Positions 44,337 through 56,439 of a stretch of DNA of 64,000 bases are shown in pieces. The stretch covers positions 8,331,655 through 8,395,654 of the forward strand of contig CM046838.1 in NCBI GenBank assembly GCA_025618425.1, given 5' to 3'. The notes beneath the pieces are model-generated. The model was not told the origin of the DNA. It worked only from the letters and a program-made list of their open reading frames with translations, and ran no database searches. Every line of letters begins with the position of its first letter. Position 1 is the first letter of the stretch. A program made the position numbers and the translations under genes. The DNA comes from Heliocidaris tuberculata (lineage: Eukaryota > Echinodermata > Echinoidea > Camarodonta > Echinometridae).

Positions 44337-47300
44337 CTAAAATATCCAGCATGCTTGATATGGCATCTTCTACTGTGGCATTCACCAAAATCATATCTTG
44401 AGGTGTTTCCCCTGTACACACACACACACAAAAAAAAAAGTTGTAATGATAACTTTTAGATATTTTAGATATTAATCTATCAGTATTCCTAACACAATCG
44501 GGTTGAAATATTAATCGTATAAATTTCTAATCATCTCTGATAGAAAGGGGTTTTTTACCTTTTATTCAGTCACAACCTTGCTGCTGCAGCTGTTTGCTCG
44601 TTAAAAACAGTCGTAAGCTAATAATAGAATCTTATTAAAACTGGATTCGAAACTGGACTGGTAACCAATGTAAATTACTTTTGGTTTTTAAGATATGTAA
44701 TGAACCATTTTTAAGGTGTATCATTATCTCGGTGACTTTTGACCTTTGGCCTCACGACGCCAAAACTGATCAGATCAGACCATTGCCCCCCCCCCCCCCC
44801 CCCCCCCCCCCAATATGCGTGCATGAACCAAGTTTGAAGATGATCCGTCAAACGGTTAAGTTAATGCGAGAATGAAGACAGGACAGACGGACGACCCAGA
44901 AACATAATGCCTCCGGCAACCACCTACGGTGGGTGGAGACATAAAAAGATACAAAAGCTTTCTAAATGTTACCATGTTCAGCGTGGCCCTCATCATCAGT
45001 GCTCTGCTCAGTACTTTCTTCGTTTACTTGCTCGTTGCCCTCCACCTCCTCGGAACTGTCTAGATGATGTACTTGCTCTACAAAATACACAAAGAAAAAG
45101 CGAAAGTTAAGCAAATATGCTCAAATTAACCTTTCATTTTCTTTATAATTGTTTCGGAAAATATCATACTGAAGCTTTTCGACATGATCTAATGAGTGCA
45201 TGTCTAAAAGCTTCAGTCTGCCCGTGTTCAATGCTATTTTCCGATTTTGCAGTCCCAAGCAATTATTCATTATAATTGTCTGCACCATTTGCAGAGAGAA
45301 TTAAAGCAGTATACACAGAGTGGTTTCTTCAAATTTTAGGTATTAAAAACATCAATTACATTTTAATGCATAACCTTCATAAAATCTGTCTTCTGAGTGC
45401 GACAGTAGGCTGTTATTTGTTAAATGTCATTAAATATTAGTGATTACACCAGTAACAGGCAAAAGGGAGAGGAAAAAAATAATAAATGTGAAATCAATTA
45501 AAACAACAACGTACGACTTATAAACATACCTGTCTTCTGTTTGAACTGCTCTGCTCCCTTGACGACCTGATCATTGCCCTCGTCCGTCGCCCGCTCGATG
45601 CCCTCCTCCGTCACCCGCTCGATGCCCTCCTCCGTCACCCGCTCAATGCCCTCCTCCGTCACCCGCTCGATGCCCTCCTCCGTCATTCGCTCGATGCCCT
45701 CCTCCGTCACCCACCCGATGCCCTCCTCCGTCACCCGCTCGTTGCCCTTCTCCGTCATTCGCTCGTTGCCCTCCTCCGTCACCCGCTCAATGCCCTCCTC
45801 CGTCACCCGCTCAATGCCCTCCTCCGTCATTTGCTCGTTGCCCTTCTCCGTCACCCGCTCAATGCCCTCCTCCGTCATTTGCTCGTTGCCCTTCTCCGTC
45901 ACCCGCTCAATGCCCTCCTCCGTCATTCGCTCGTTGCCCTCCTCCGTCACCCGCTCGTTGCCCTCCTCCGTCACCCGCTCAATGCCCTCTTCCATCACAC
46001 GCTCGAAGCCCTCCTCCGTCACCCGCTCGATGCCCTCCTCCGTCATTCGCTCGTTGCCCTTCTCCTTCACTTGCTCGATGCCCTCCTCCGTCACCCGCTT
46101 GTTGCCCTTCTCCGTCACCCGCCCGATGCCCTCCTCCGTCACCCGCTCGATGCCCTCCTCCGTCACCCGCTCGTTGCCCTCCTCCGTCATTCGCTCGTAG
46201 CCTTTCTCCGTCACCCGCTCGATGCCCTCCTCCGTCACCCGCTCGATGCCCTCCTCCGTCATTCGCTCGTTGCCCTTCTCCGTCATCCGCTCGTTGCCCT
46301 TCTCCGTCACCCGCTCGATGCCCTCCTCCTTCACCCGCTCGTAGCCCTCCTCCGTCATTCGCTCGTTGCCCTTCTCCGTCACCCGCTCGATGCCCTCCTC
46401 CTTCACTCGCTCGTTGCCCTTCTCCGTCACCCGCTCGATGCCTTCCTCCGTCACCCGCTCGTTGCCCTTCTCCGTCACCCGCTCGTTGCCCTCCTCCGTC
46501 ATTCTTTCGTAGCCTTTCTCCGTCACCCGCTCGATGCCCTCCTCCGTCACCCGCTCGATGCCCTCCTCCGTCATTCGCTCGTTGCCCTTCTCCGTCACCC
46601 GCTCGATGCCCTCCTCCTTCACCCGCTCGTAGCCCTCCTCCGTCATTCGCTCGTTGCCCTTCTCCGTCACCCGCTCGATGCCCTCCTCCTTCACCCGCTC
46701 GTTGCCCTTCTCCGTCACCCGCTCGATGTCCTCCTCCGCCATTCGCTCGATGCCCTCCTCCGTCATTCGCTCGTTGCCCTTCTCCGTCACCCGCTCGTTG
46801 CCCTTCTCCGTCACCCGCTCGATGCCCTCCTCCTTCACCCGCTCGTTGCCCTCCTCCGTCATCCGCTCGTTGCCCTTCTCCGTCACCCGCTCGATGCCCT
46901 CCTCCTTCACCCGCTCGTTGCCCTTCTCCGTCACCCGCTCGATGCCCTCCTCCGCCATTCGCTCGTTGCCCTCCTCCGTCACCCGCTCGATGCCCTCCTC
47001 CGTCATTCGCTCGGTGCCCTTCTCCGTCACCCGCTCGATGCCCTCCTCCGTCACCCGCTTGTTGCCCTTCTCCGTCACCCGCTCGATGCCCTCCTCCGTC
47101 ATTCGCTCGTTGCCCTCCTCCGTCACCCGCTCGATGCCCTCCTCCGTCACCCGCTCGTTGCCCTCCTCCGTCATTCGCTCGTTGCCCTTCTCCGTCACCC
47201 GCTCGTTGCCCTCCTCCGTCATTCGCTCGTAGCCCTTCTCCGTCACCCGCTCGATGCCCTCCTCCTTCACTCGCTCGTTGCCCTTCTCCGTCACCCGCTC

Positions 47301-48620
47301 GATGCCCTCCTCCTTCACTCGCTCGTTGCCCTTCTCCGTCACCCGCTCGATGCCTTCCTCCGTCACCCGCTCGTTGCCCTTCTCCGTCACCCGCTCGTTG
47401 CCCTCCTCCGTCATTCGCTCGTAGCCTTTCTCCGTCACCCGCTCGATGCCCTCCTCCGTCACCCGCTCGATGCCCTCCTCCGTCATTCGCTCGTTGCCCT
47501 TCTCCGTCACCCGCTCGTTGCCCTTCTCCGTCACCCGCTCGATGCCCTCCTCCTTCACCCGCTCGTAGCCCTCCTCCGTCATTCGCTCGTTGCCCTTCTC
47601 CGTCACCCGCTCGATGCCCTCCTCCTTCACCCGCTCGTTGCCCTTCTCCGTCACCCGCTCGATGTCCTCCTCCGCCATTCGCTCGATGCCCTCCTCCGTC
47701 ATTCGCTCGTTGCCCTTCTCCGTCACCCGCTCGTTGCCCTTCTCCGTCACCCGCTCGATGCCCTCCTCCTTCACCCGCTCGTTGCCCTCCTCCGTCATCC
47801 GCTCGTTGCCCTTCTCCGTCACCCGCTCGATGCCCTCCTCCTTCACCCGCTCGTTGCCCTTCTCCGTCACCCGCTCGATGCCCTCCTCCGCCATTCGCTC
47901 GTTGCCCTTCTCCGTCATCCGCTGTCTCTTAACCCACTCTGTGGTTCTCTTGACCCTTGATACCTCTGCAATATGAATTGATAAAGAATTGATTAGCTTT
48001 GTACTGTTAAAGTTTTCACAAATCATTCGAGCATTAATATGATATAAACATCCCTCCAAGCGATTATTTAGTGTTATTTTCACTCACTGCATTAATTTTA
48101 AAAGACAAGTGGAAGTAAGTTTATTTGCAGATTATCTGGCGATATGGAATACTTTTAACTAATAAATGTCTGATTTTGTTGATTGAAATACGGTGCTTAA
48201 TAATTCCCTATTTTAGATGTTGTCTTAGTTAAATATCAACATAGACATAGGCCTATAATTATGTAAATAAAGTAGCTTTTGAGAAAACAATTCATATGCA
48301 AATATAAATTGTCTTATTTTGTAGAAGGCCTACATCAAAGTCACTGAGAAGCAATGTTTAGACCTACGTCTACATGGTCTAGTCTATGATTTCAAAGATT
48401 CAAGATTCAACATATTTACCGTCTGATAAAAATATTCATCATACAATGGCATACAAAGATAACAGAAATATGAATACTCAAAACATACAAGCATGACAGA
48501 AATATTCAAGCATAAACACACCTAATTGGTATTTTTTTTTTTCATTCTTGTCACCACCAACCCTCCCAGCACAGAGTGAAAGAGAAATAGTGACAGAAAA
48601 AGAGATAGACAGAGGAGAGG

Positions 48621-48665
<45 letters not shown>

Positions 48666-50264
48666 AGAAAGGGAAAGGGGAAAGAGAAAGGAGAGAAAGA
48701 GGAAAAATAGAAAGAGGGAAGAGAGAAAAGAGAAGAGAGAAGGAAAATATAAAGAAGAGATCGATACATGCGGAGAAAGAGAAAGAAAGAGATAGAAGGG
48801 CAAAGTGGAGTGGAAAGAAGAGAAAGATGAATATTAAGAAAGAGGAAAGGCGCAGAAAAGAGGATCATACAAAAGTTATATGTATTAAGACAAAAAGATG
48901 AGCCTAGATTTATATACGCTAAAAATGTGTTCAGTAAAAGTTATGTTCAAAAATCTATTATAACTTCTAAAGATTAGATGCTGGTATAACCAAAAAAAAT
49001 TGCCAATATATTCATTATCAGTAGATCTAGTCTACTTCCTACCTCCTAGTTCGAAAAGTAATTTTCTCTTGACAGGCTTACTCCCCTCATGCCTCTTCGG
49101 TAATGTCGGAGCCGGCACTGAAACTAAATTATAAATCAATTTGTTAATATTTCGGTATTGAATAGTCTAGGCTGCAACACATGAGGAGGGGTTGTCTTTG
49201 AAAATACTGTAAAATTGCTCCGTGTGTGTTAAAGATGATCCTACTCCTAACATTTATTTCACTTTCAAAAGAGATAAACAAAAATAAAGCAAACATAAAA
49301 ATAGACACAACTCTGGGCCATTGGTGCTATAGACCTAGTCCAGATCTAGTTCTACAGCCAGGGTCAGGGTCTAGATCTAGAGTCGAGGTCTAGACTCTAG
49401 ATCTAATGTCTGAGCTACTTTGGTAACTCCTTCACGTACAACACATGAGCACTGCAAGAGGAGACGAAAATATGGTGTAGATTTACAGATGAAATAGGAA
49501 ATTATTACGTAAAGTTAATGAAGTGTCGATTTCCCATTCATTTTCTATGGGAAACTAATAATAGGTCTATTTGATAATTTTTAGCAATCCAATTCTGGCA
49601 GGTGATATCGATTTCAATACATCTAGGCCTAGATGTAAACAATGTATCATCTGAAAGAGGATGCTTTGTGCTAACTTACCATTCTAAAGTCACTACATAA
49701 AAATGAACATTGAAAAGTTACGGCCTGAACTATTGAAGTTGAGGCATTTTTGAGGGTGCTTTACCAACCTAAATACTACAGAGCGAATGGGACTAAAAAT
49801 TACCTTGGGTTTGCAGGACAAAATCTTTTGATAGGAAAGTCTTCGGATGATGAAATTTGACTCTGAGCCACATCTGATAGTGCAGAGTGATGTAAAATTT
49901 TCTAATTTTTCTCTCTTTTTTTTTGTCCTTTTGGCATCAATCCGTCAAATTTGATTTTAAAAAAATTAAAAAAGGAAAACTATTTTAACCAAGCAGTAAA
50001 AGACTTTTTCACATTTTATGAATAGGATTTATTTATCTATTTCCAACTGTTTAAAAATCCTGATGACATTAACTTTTCAGAGTATTGTAGAATGAATTGT
50101 ATAATATATATTCAATTGATCATTGGATTTGCTAAACGTTGTTGTTGGTGGGAGTTTTTTTTTTGGGGGGGGGGCATCCAAATTAATGATTATATTCTGA
50201 AAATTGATCATAACTTTGAAACCTGAACTTCTGGAACCCTCCTTGCTTGGCCTTGGAACAGCAA
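44337..50264 (-). CDS. Multi-exon gene with a giant 8-residue repeat exon (partial model)
   Basis: Five exon candidates, in transcript order: 50264-50223, 49117-49043, 47965-45530, 45077-44973, 44411-44337. Lengths are 42, 75, 2436, 105 and 75 bp, all multiples of three. Every join is phase 1 and reads through: ...VAVPRPSKEGSRSSG, VPAPTLPKRHEGSKP...LLFELG, EVSRVKRTTEWVKRQRM, 98 repeats, ...GAEQFKQKTG, EQVHHLDSSEEVEGNEQV...DDEGHAEHG, GETPQDMILVNATVED...LDIL. Donors and acceptors are GT-AG; the 50223 donor (GTTTCA) is weak. No start codon is established. A candidate first exon with MLTRA before GTAAGT lies at about 52130, but in phase 0, so it does not fit directly. I do not recognise the protein; it is very charged and has no signal peptide or membrane segment. 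The phase-1 acceptor of the DUF7869-like exon at 39283 would continue it. Confidence 0.6.
44691..44945 (-). repeat. Foldback-family fragment (GCCTCCGG...GGTGGAG end)
   Basis: Contains a 30-base C-run (about 44782-44811), AAGTTTGAAGATGATCCGTC, GACAGACGGACGACCCAGAAACATAATGCCTCC and GGGTGGAGACATA. It resembles, in opposite orientation, the left part of 60902-61605 (ATGCCTCCGCC, TTTTCGGGTTGTCCGTC). Confidence 0.55.
44948..45262. repeat. Segment duplicated at 40658-40945
   Basis: This is the intact counterpart: it holds the 105-bp exon 44973-45077 with an open frame and its upstream intron sequence. Flanks differ from the other copy. Confidence 0.9.
45564..47915 (-). repeat. 98 tandem 24-bp coding units
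   Basis: Exactly 98 uninterrupted units of 24 bp, no stop and no out-of-frame indel. Consensus TEEGIERV alternates irregularly with TEKGNERV, KEEGIERV and TEEGNERM types; G4, E6 and R7 are almost invariant. Higher-order structure: blocks of 38-39 units recur (GATGTCCTCCTCCGCCATTC at 46725 and 47661, 936 bp apart; CGTAGCCTTTCTCC at 46508 and 47420, 912 bp apart), which implies a recent internal duplication with a one-unit slip. Confidence 0.95.
47966..49042. other. Presumptive intron with GA-rich block
   Basis: AT-rich sequence, then 48580-48870 purine-rich with a pure (GA)n at about 48624-48662. No exon candidate other than those listed. Confidence 0.55.
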
Positions 50265-50389
50265 CTGGAAGTAGAAAATAGAAGCAAAAATAAGACAGCC
50301 AGTGCTTTCATGTAGGTACATGTACACATAAAAAAGTACAATTATACTCAGCAGTTTTACAATACATTAACTTACATGTAGTATGTTTT

Positions 50390-50445
50390 CAAAATTTATC
50401 CCCCCCCCCTCCCCCCCCCCCCCTCTCTCTCTCTCTCTCTCTTGG
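50390..50445 (+). repeat. C-run followed by (CT)n
   Basis: About 20 C (one T) then about 10 CT units. Confidence 0.85.
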
Positions 50446-50663
50446 TACATGTAAACCAATAAGCATTAATATGGTACCCAACCACTGTGGACAAGAAGAG
50501 GACAATTTTGGCACATGTTACAGTTATAGCAATTAAGAGGGCACTTTCTTTCCCTATGCATGTTTAACTCTGCTTCAAAAATTATCAGGAATGACAAATA
50601 CAGTGTATCTCGTATTTCATCTATGAGGCAGTATAATGTTGCCTTGATATATTCATTAATATA

Positions 50664-50665
50664 TA

Positions 50666-50717
<52 letters not shown>

Positions 50718-50730
50718 TATATATATATTG
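50664..50730. repeat. (AT)n microsatellite
   Basis: About 30 AT units with one GAT interruption. Confidence 0.92.
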
Positions 50731-52990
50731 TTCTGATATGCATGTATTTTGAAACGATTTTATGCTTCTACCCTTATAACAAAAAGCTTATAAAAATTTC
50801 ACAGAAAATATACATGACAAATAGTGAGGAGATGGCATCAACTCACTCATTTGCATTTTCATAAGGAGTAATCAAGAAATTGCATTTCATTGCATTTGCA
50901 TTTCATGTAATAACTTTCTGACATCTAATCAAATTTTCATAATTTTTGCAGAATCCTGTAAGGCAAAAATATGACTGGATAAAACTTGTGCTTTAAGAAC
51001 ATTGCCACATGGGCATGACAACAGTCAATACCTGGCTCTGAGCCAAAAATATGAGAAGGTATTGAATTCGAAGTCCTGCACTGGTCATTCTTGTGACTGG
51101 TCGCTCACAGACTGGGGCTTTTACTTTGAATTTAACCTTCATTGACGAAGAGTATTTTCCAACCAACTAACTTAAGGAAGTGGAGTCTACAGTATTCTGA
51201 ATAAAAGATCTTTCATAATAGTACATGAGACTTGACTTGCGTGTGTACAGTCAGTCAGGCAGTGTAGATCTTGGGTAGATCTGAACATCTTTGATAGGTG
51301 GCTGCTCAATTTTGTGCTTTTACCCTACTAGTCATGCATGTAAGCCCACTATTGAATATAATTGACTTACCCTCAAACTATTCATCAAAATTAATGATTG
51401 CACGCAATTTTTTAAAAAATGGAATATTAGTACTGCAACATGAAATAATCTTATACAAAGACGGTGTTTAATAAAGCTATTTGTAAGATACAAATGACTT
51501 TATTTTATGCATAACTGGAACATGTTCTTCGGTGTTATCAAATTCTCAGTCATTTTGATGCTTATCGACTTAATATGAAATCTGATCTTTGTAGATTGAA
51601 ATTCTTGTTGTTAAGAAGCATCTGAATGCACAGTTTATTATTTGTCTTTTTTAGATTTTTTATTAAGTTCTAGGAAATTCAGTCCCACTCTGTTGAAACT
51701 GCAGGTAAAAAGCCGACTCGGATCAAATTTTAGCTAAATAAATTCCCCACACATGTCAAATCAAATGTCATAGACATCCTGCCAAGCTTCTCTTATGGGC
51801 CGCAATTTACGAATAGGGGACTAGTCTACTTCTAAGTTAGAGTCAATCATAAGATTTCTTAGTTACTTTTTCATTTTCTTTTCTTTAATAGACTACTAAC
51901 AACAGTTAGGCTTAACGTTAGAGGTCTAACGCAGGGGAAACATTAAAATTTTCTTTTCGGGGCTACTTTTCCTGTTTCAGTGCTTTCCAGATACTCTTTT
52001 GTATTGAACCCTATGGCAATTTACGGGGGCTCTTTTGCAAATTTTAGGGGCTCTTTATGACATTTCGGGGGCAAATCGCCCCGAGCCCCGGTGTATTCTT
52101 TTCCTCGTCTAACGAGATTACTTACCGCCCTGGTAAGCATGGATGGTAAGCGTAATACTGTTGGACAAGAACATTCAACAGGGGTTGCGCCAAGGTAAAA
52201 TGACAGGAGAGGCAAGATGATGTCATAGGTGAATTTACGGACATTTCAATTACTATTGATATAGAGGTACAAACCTAAGACTAGTAAGAGTAAGACCTCT
52301 CTACTTCCACCTTCTTCTCTCTTTTTCCTCCTTTTTCTTTCTTTTCTTTCTTTTTTTTTTTTTGTCACTCGAATTTTCCATGGGGGGGGGGGGGGGTAGG
52401 CGGCCCCCCGTAACAGCTAGCGCCCCTGGACAAGAACAAATATAGACCTATTAAAGCTAGGAATAACAAAAGTTAGACCTAGGCCTAGCCTAGGCTCAGA
52501 TCTAGATCCGAGCCTAGACTATTATATGAAGAATAGTCTGTAGCCTAAGTAAGGGTCTAACTGACCTCATACTTTTTATTTTCTAAGCTTTGCTTCATTT
52601 GAGAATTTCCTTTCCACATATTTGGCAAGAATAGCGAATCAGATGGTCCAGGCCAGGGTCAAATTTGATCATCTGCTGACTTTCCTGTCAAATGATATCA
52701 TCTTGCAAAATCATTGTAATTTTCTGTCATTTTAGCCCCATTCACTCTGTATTATAATTTGGTCAAGCACCCTCGTCAAAAGTGACCTATTTTCAGGTCA
52801 TAACTTTTTCAAATTTCATTTCTATGCAGGGCCTCTAATATGACAAGTTAGCATGAAGTATCCTCTTTCAGATGATGTAACATTTATATGAATTTGAAAT
52901 TGGGATCAACTGTCAGAATTTGAAAATTTGCTTTTAAATTGCCAAATTTCAGTTTCCCATCCTAAACGAATGGGAGATTGGCACTCATTT
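50731..52990. other. No supported gene
   Basis: AT-rich. Visible items: short GGGGCTCTTT-type repeats at 51955-52100; a T-run/G-run near 52350-52395 followed by CGTAACAGCTAGCGCCCCTG, which resembles a lone hAT-type end; and CTAGATCTAG-like words at 52480-52550. The possible start exon noted for the minus-strand gene is at about 52130. Confidence 0.5.
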
Positions 52991-53894
52991 TGTGAACTAT
53001 TCATAAGCATTTCCTATTCTCAGCAAAATGTTTTCGAGCACTTTGGAGAGATCGAGAACACTAGCTAACGCTATCGGTCTATAATTATCCTTACTAGTAA
53101 TACGACCAGCTTTATCTTTAATGACTGGCACCAAAACGACTGAAAGCATACTATCTGGCAAGAAACCATGAATCAAATAAACAGAAATACACATGGCAAG
53201 TAATGGCATAAGTTTCAAACTTGCAAACTTTAAATGTTCTCCTGTAATAGTGTCTAAACCACATGACTTATTGTATCTAGTTGTTTTATAGCTTCTTGAA
53301 CCTCTTCAGAAGAAATAATCATATTTTCATCAAAAATAGCATCAGTAACAGCATGCATCTGACTGTGTTCACAGTTAAACAAGTCTTTATAATGACTACG
53401 CCACAATTCACTTACTTTCGCATCACCCGTAACTCCTTCAATATTTGTTGGAAGTGGTGTTTTGTTATTATTAACATGTTTGATTTCCTTCCAGAACTCA
53501 AAGTAACTGTTGCTCTGTATTTTACGTGTGATAGAATCCGCACGCATGGTATTTTCATTATTCTTTATGAAATGCAGTGCATACTTAAAGGGTACCTGAG
53601 GCCTGAAAAAATAATTTGTGTATAGTTAGCTTACACAAAATCAACTCCAGAATACTTAACACGACATTCAACGGTGACAGGATACAGGATATATTTCTGA
53701 TTTTGTATTTTGCTTTACAATGTAAATTGCGTTGATATGGAATGAAAATAAACTCGAATCAAATCAACAACAACAAAAAAAAAATAAAAAATATTGATTT
53801 ATGAAAATAAAATACCACCAAAAATTAATAAAAATAAGACTTGAGAAAAGACTAGTCGATCGATCACGATAGCTCACCTAACGTTATATCAATT

Positions 53895-54590
53895 CAGGAA
53901 CGTCTTCACTTTCAATTTTCGATTCGATAAATGAATTTTGCGACTTAGTTTTAATTTATTTGTTGTTTCATTTGGTCTGTAGATTCTTTGTAATTTATGC
54001 GCCAATTTTCTGTTCGATTTAAACGTTTTGCGTTGAATACTTGTCTGTTGTTTTGTTTGGGTTGTAGATTCTCCATAAATTACGCGGCAACTGAATTTTC
54101 AGTTCAATAAAAACAGTTTGCGTTGTATACTTCATCCATTTGATGTTTTATTTGGGTTGTATATTATCCCTAAGTTAAGCGCAAAATCAATTTTCGATTC
54201 GATAAATGTATTTTGCGTCTTATAGTTCTAATTTATTTGTTGTTTCATTTGGTCTGTAAATTCCTTGTAATTTATGCGCCGAACCAATTTTCTATTCGAT
54301 ATTAACATTTTGCGTTGTATACTTCATTCATTTGTTGTTTAATTTCGGGTATAGAATTCCCGTAAGTTACGCCCCAAATCAACTTTTGATTCTTTAAAAA
54401 CATTCTCCGTTGTATGACTTCATTCATTTGTTGTTTTATTTGGGTTGTAGATTATCCATAAGTTACGCGCCAAATCAATTTCCAATTGGATAAAAACAGT
54501 TTGCGTTGTATCCTTTATTCATTTGTTGTTTCATTAGGGTTGAATATAGTTCCGCCCCAAATCAATTTTCGAGTGTTTGTCAGCCCCGGC
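53895..54590 (+). repeat. Seven ~90-97-bp tandem units
   Basis: The landmark TTTTGCG(TTGTATAC) recurs at about 53936, 54026, 54117, 54211, 54308, 54403 and 54500. Each unit also has CAATTTTCGATTCGATAAA-like, TTGTTGTTTTATTTGGGTTG and TAAGTTACGCGCC-like blocks. Units are moderately diverged. Confidence 0.88.
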
Positions 54591-54706
54591 GCTGTACATA
54601 GCAGACGACAAAGCGATAATACGATCGCGATAATTCCACTATCGCGTCTTGGCGTTCGCCGAATGTACACGCATAAAAAAAAACGCACACGCATAGAAAA
54701 CTGCTC

Positions 54707-54738
54707 GCGCGGAACTCAACTCCAGTTGAGTTCCGCGC
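54707..54738. repeat. Near-perfect palindrome with 15-bp arms
   Basis: GCGCGGAACTCAACT (54707-54721) and its exact complement (54724-54738) are separated by CC. Just upstream (54620-54655) is a cluster of CGATCGCGATAA/TATCGC words. CpG density is locally high for this window. Confidence 0.9.
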
Positions 54739-55859
54739 ATCGTTCGTTCACGCTGGAACATTAACATCATTAAGCAGTAGTTCCATTTGAGAAGAATAAT
54801 ATGCAATTCTGATCAATCTTAGACCAATCTAATTTGCCCTTGTTAGAATCATTAGACATACATGTACATGAATCATCTATCTCGGGCAGATGATCAACGT
54901 TAATAGATATTTTAACAGGAACATGATCAGTTGTTGCAAACTGGTACAAAATTTCCATTTTCTCTAAAGAGGCATTAGCATCTGCAGTGCATATACAATG
55001 ATCTAACCAGGATGTAGTATGCCATGCCTCACTAACGTAGGTTTAGCTAACTGCTGGTAGATTATGTAAACTTGACAAAATAGAATTATTGGCATTACAA
55101 AGATTTCTTAAATGATTTGCAAATAATGAATTCTCATCAGAAATATCAGCATTCCAGTCGCCAACGACATAAACACTGGTAGTGTCTAGTTCAGAGGCGA
55201 ATGCAGCTATGAATGCTATTTTCTCAAGATACGTACTTTCATTTTTAGGACACTCATAAGGAGTGTACAAATTAATAAGAACAAATTTCTTACCACCATA
55301 CTTAATTTCTATACCTGTAGCCCCCAGTCTACATTAAGCCTAATTTCGCTAATCAAGTGTTCATATTTAGTATGCCAAAGGATATAGCAACACCTCCTGG
55401 TATCCGACCCTGGACTAACCTACTATTAAGATCAGTCGTAGATTCCCCTACCCCATGGTAATGAGGATGTAAAGTATTGATACCATTTAAATCTTGTTTG
55501 GCCAACCAAGTTTCTTGTAAACATATAACATCAAGTTGCTCTTGAAAAAAGTTTTCAAGTACAAGTCGTTGACTTTTGTCAACAACACTCTGTCCTAAAT
55601 GAAGGCCACGAGTATTGTAGGTTACAATATTGAATGGTAACTATATAATAACAGCTATGACTGGCCGTCATCAGGTAAAACAGCTCTCGGTTTTCTTGGC
55701 TCGTAATATCTTCTTACAAATGCACCTTCAGGCCACAATTCCGGGTCATATAAATCACTAACGTCCTTACACACCGCTGTAATGTGAAAATGATGAAAAC
55801 CTCGAATGAGCAGACTTCTCTGTGACAATTTTGCAGCATGACACAGAGTCATTTAAAGT

Positions 55860-56435
55860 TTGTCGTTAAGGTAATCCCTCAGCGCATCAGCATCCAGCTC
55901 AGGAGCAAACCTGGTTATCATCCTTGATTGACAATGAATTAAACCCATGATAACATAAACTTATTAACTATTTCGTCAGTGTACATGTAGGCCATATAAA
56001 TGTCAAATCTTCTGATTTCTAGATAAAATTTTTGTTTTAAATCATAATTTACCATTGCCTTGAATAAAATGTCAAATTCATGGAATTACACTAATTGTAA
56101 CATTCTGAAATACATGTACATCTCTTCGATGTGCGAACAGTGTTTGATCACAGATAAATTTGGCTTCATGAAAACTGGATTCTCAACTTGCAGTACAGCA
56201 TCTAAAACAATGTTTGAATAGCATCTGTTTGCAAACAAAAAAACAAATCTAGTTTCAAATGAGAATAAAATTTCATGATTCTTAAAAACATGTCTTTTTG
56301 TTTTTCTTAACCTTTAGATTCATTCTTAAGCCTGACTTCCAAACTAGAAACTCATTTGTAGTTTAGCTAGCTCAATTTTGACAATAAAGGAATATTATCC
56401 ATAAATTAACTCGTAGTCTTTCCTGCAGACCTTGA
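55860..56435. other. No supported feature
   Basis: AT-rich, without domain-bearing frames or recognisable element ends. Confidence 0.5.
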
Positions 56436-56439
56436 AAAA

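Larger units (their letters stand above)
52997..55852 (-). pseudogene. Broken non-LTR retrotransposon (EN and RT pieces)
   Basis: Minus-strand pieces in order: 55852-55655 (a pre-endonuclease segment with SLLIRGFHHFHI and LWPEGAFVRRYY); 55640-54770, endonuclease remnants in changing frames (VVGDWNADISD at about 55165, DHVPVKISI at about 54925); 53547-53254, the RT N-side (SELWRSHYKDLFNCEH); and 53218-52997, RT (LVPVIKDKAGRITSKDNYRPI). There are multiple stops and frameshifts. The catalytic FADD region and the C-terminus are missing at the left. Between endonuclease and RT sits a minisatellite (53895-54590) and unrelated sequence. Confidence 0.8.

Noticed and set aside
45564..47915. CRISPR-like array of short repeats
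   Set aside because: Units are directly adjacent with no unique spacers, and the locus is in an animal genome and in frame with exons.
45831..47960. 709-codon plus-strand frame (LLRHPLVA-type repeats)
   Set aside because: It is the antisense reading of the 24-bp array. A stop-free repeat unit stays open in several frames, and this one has no splice or start context.
52130..52215. First exon (MLTRA before GTAAGT) of the repeat gene
   Set aside because: The donor is good but it leaves phase 0, while the next candidate exon needs phase 1; kept only as a remark.
52380..52430. hAT element ending CTAGCGCCCCTG
   Set aside because: Only one end-like sequence was seen; no partner and no target duplication.
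54486..54764. 92-residue plus-strand frame
   Set aside because: It spans the minisatellite end and the palindrome, and has no domain or conserved pattern.
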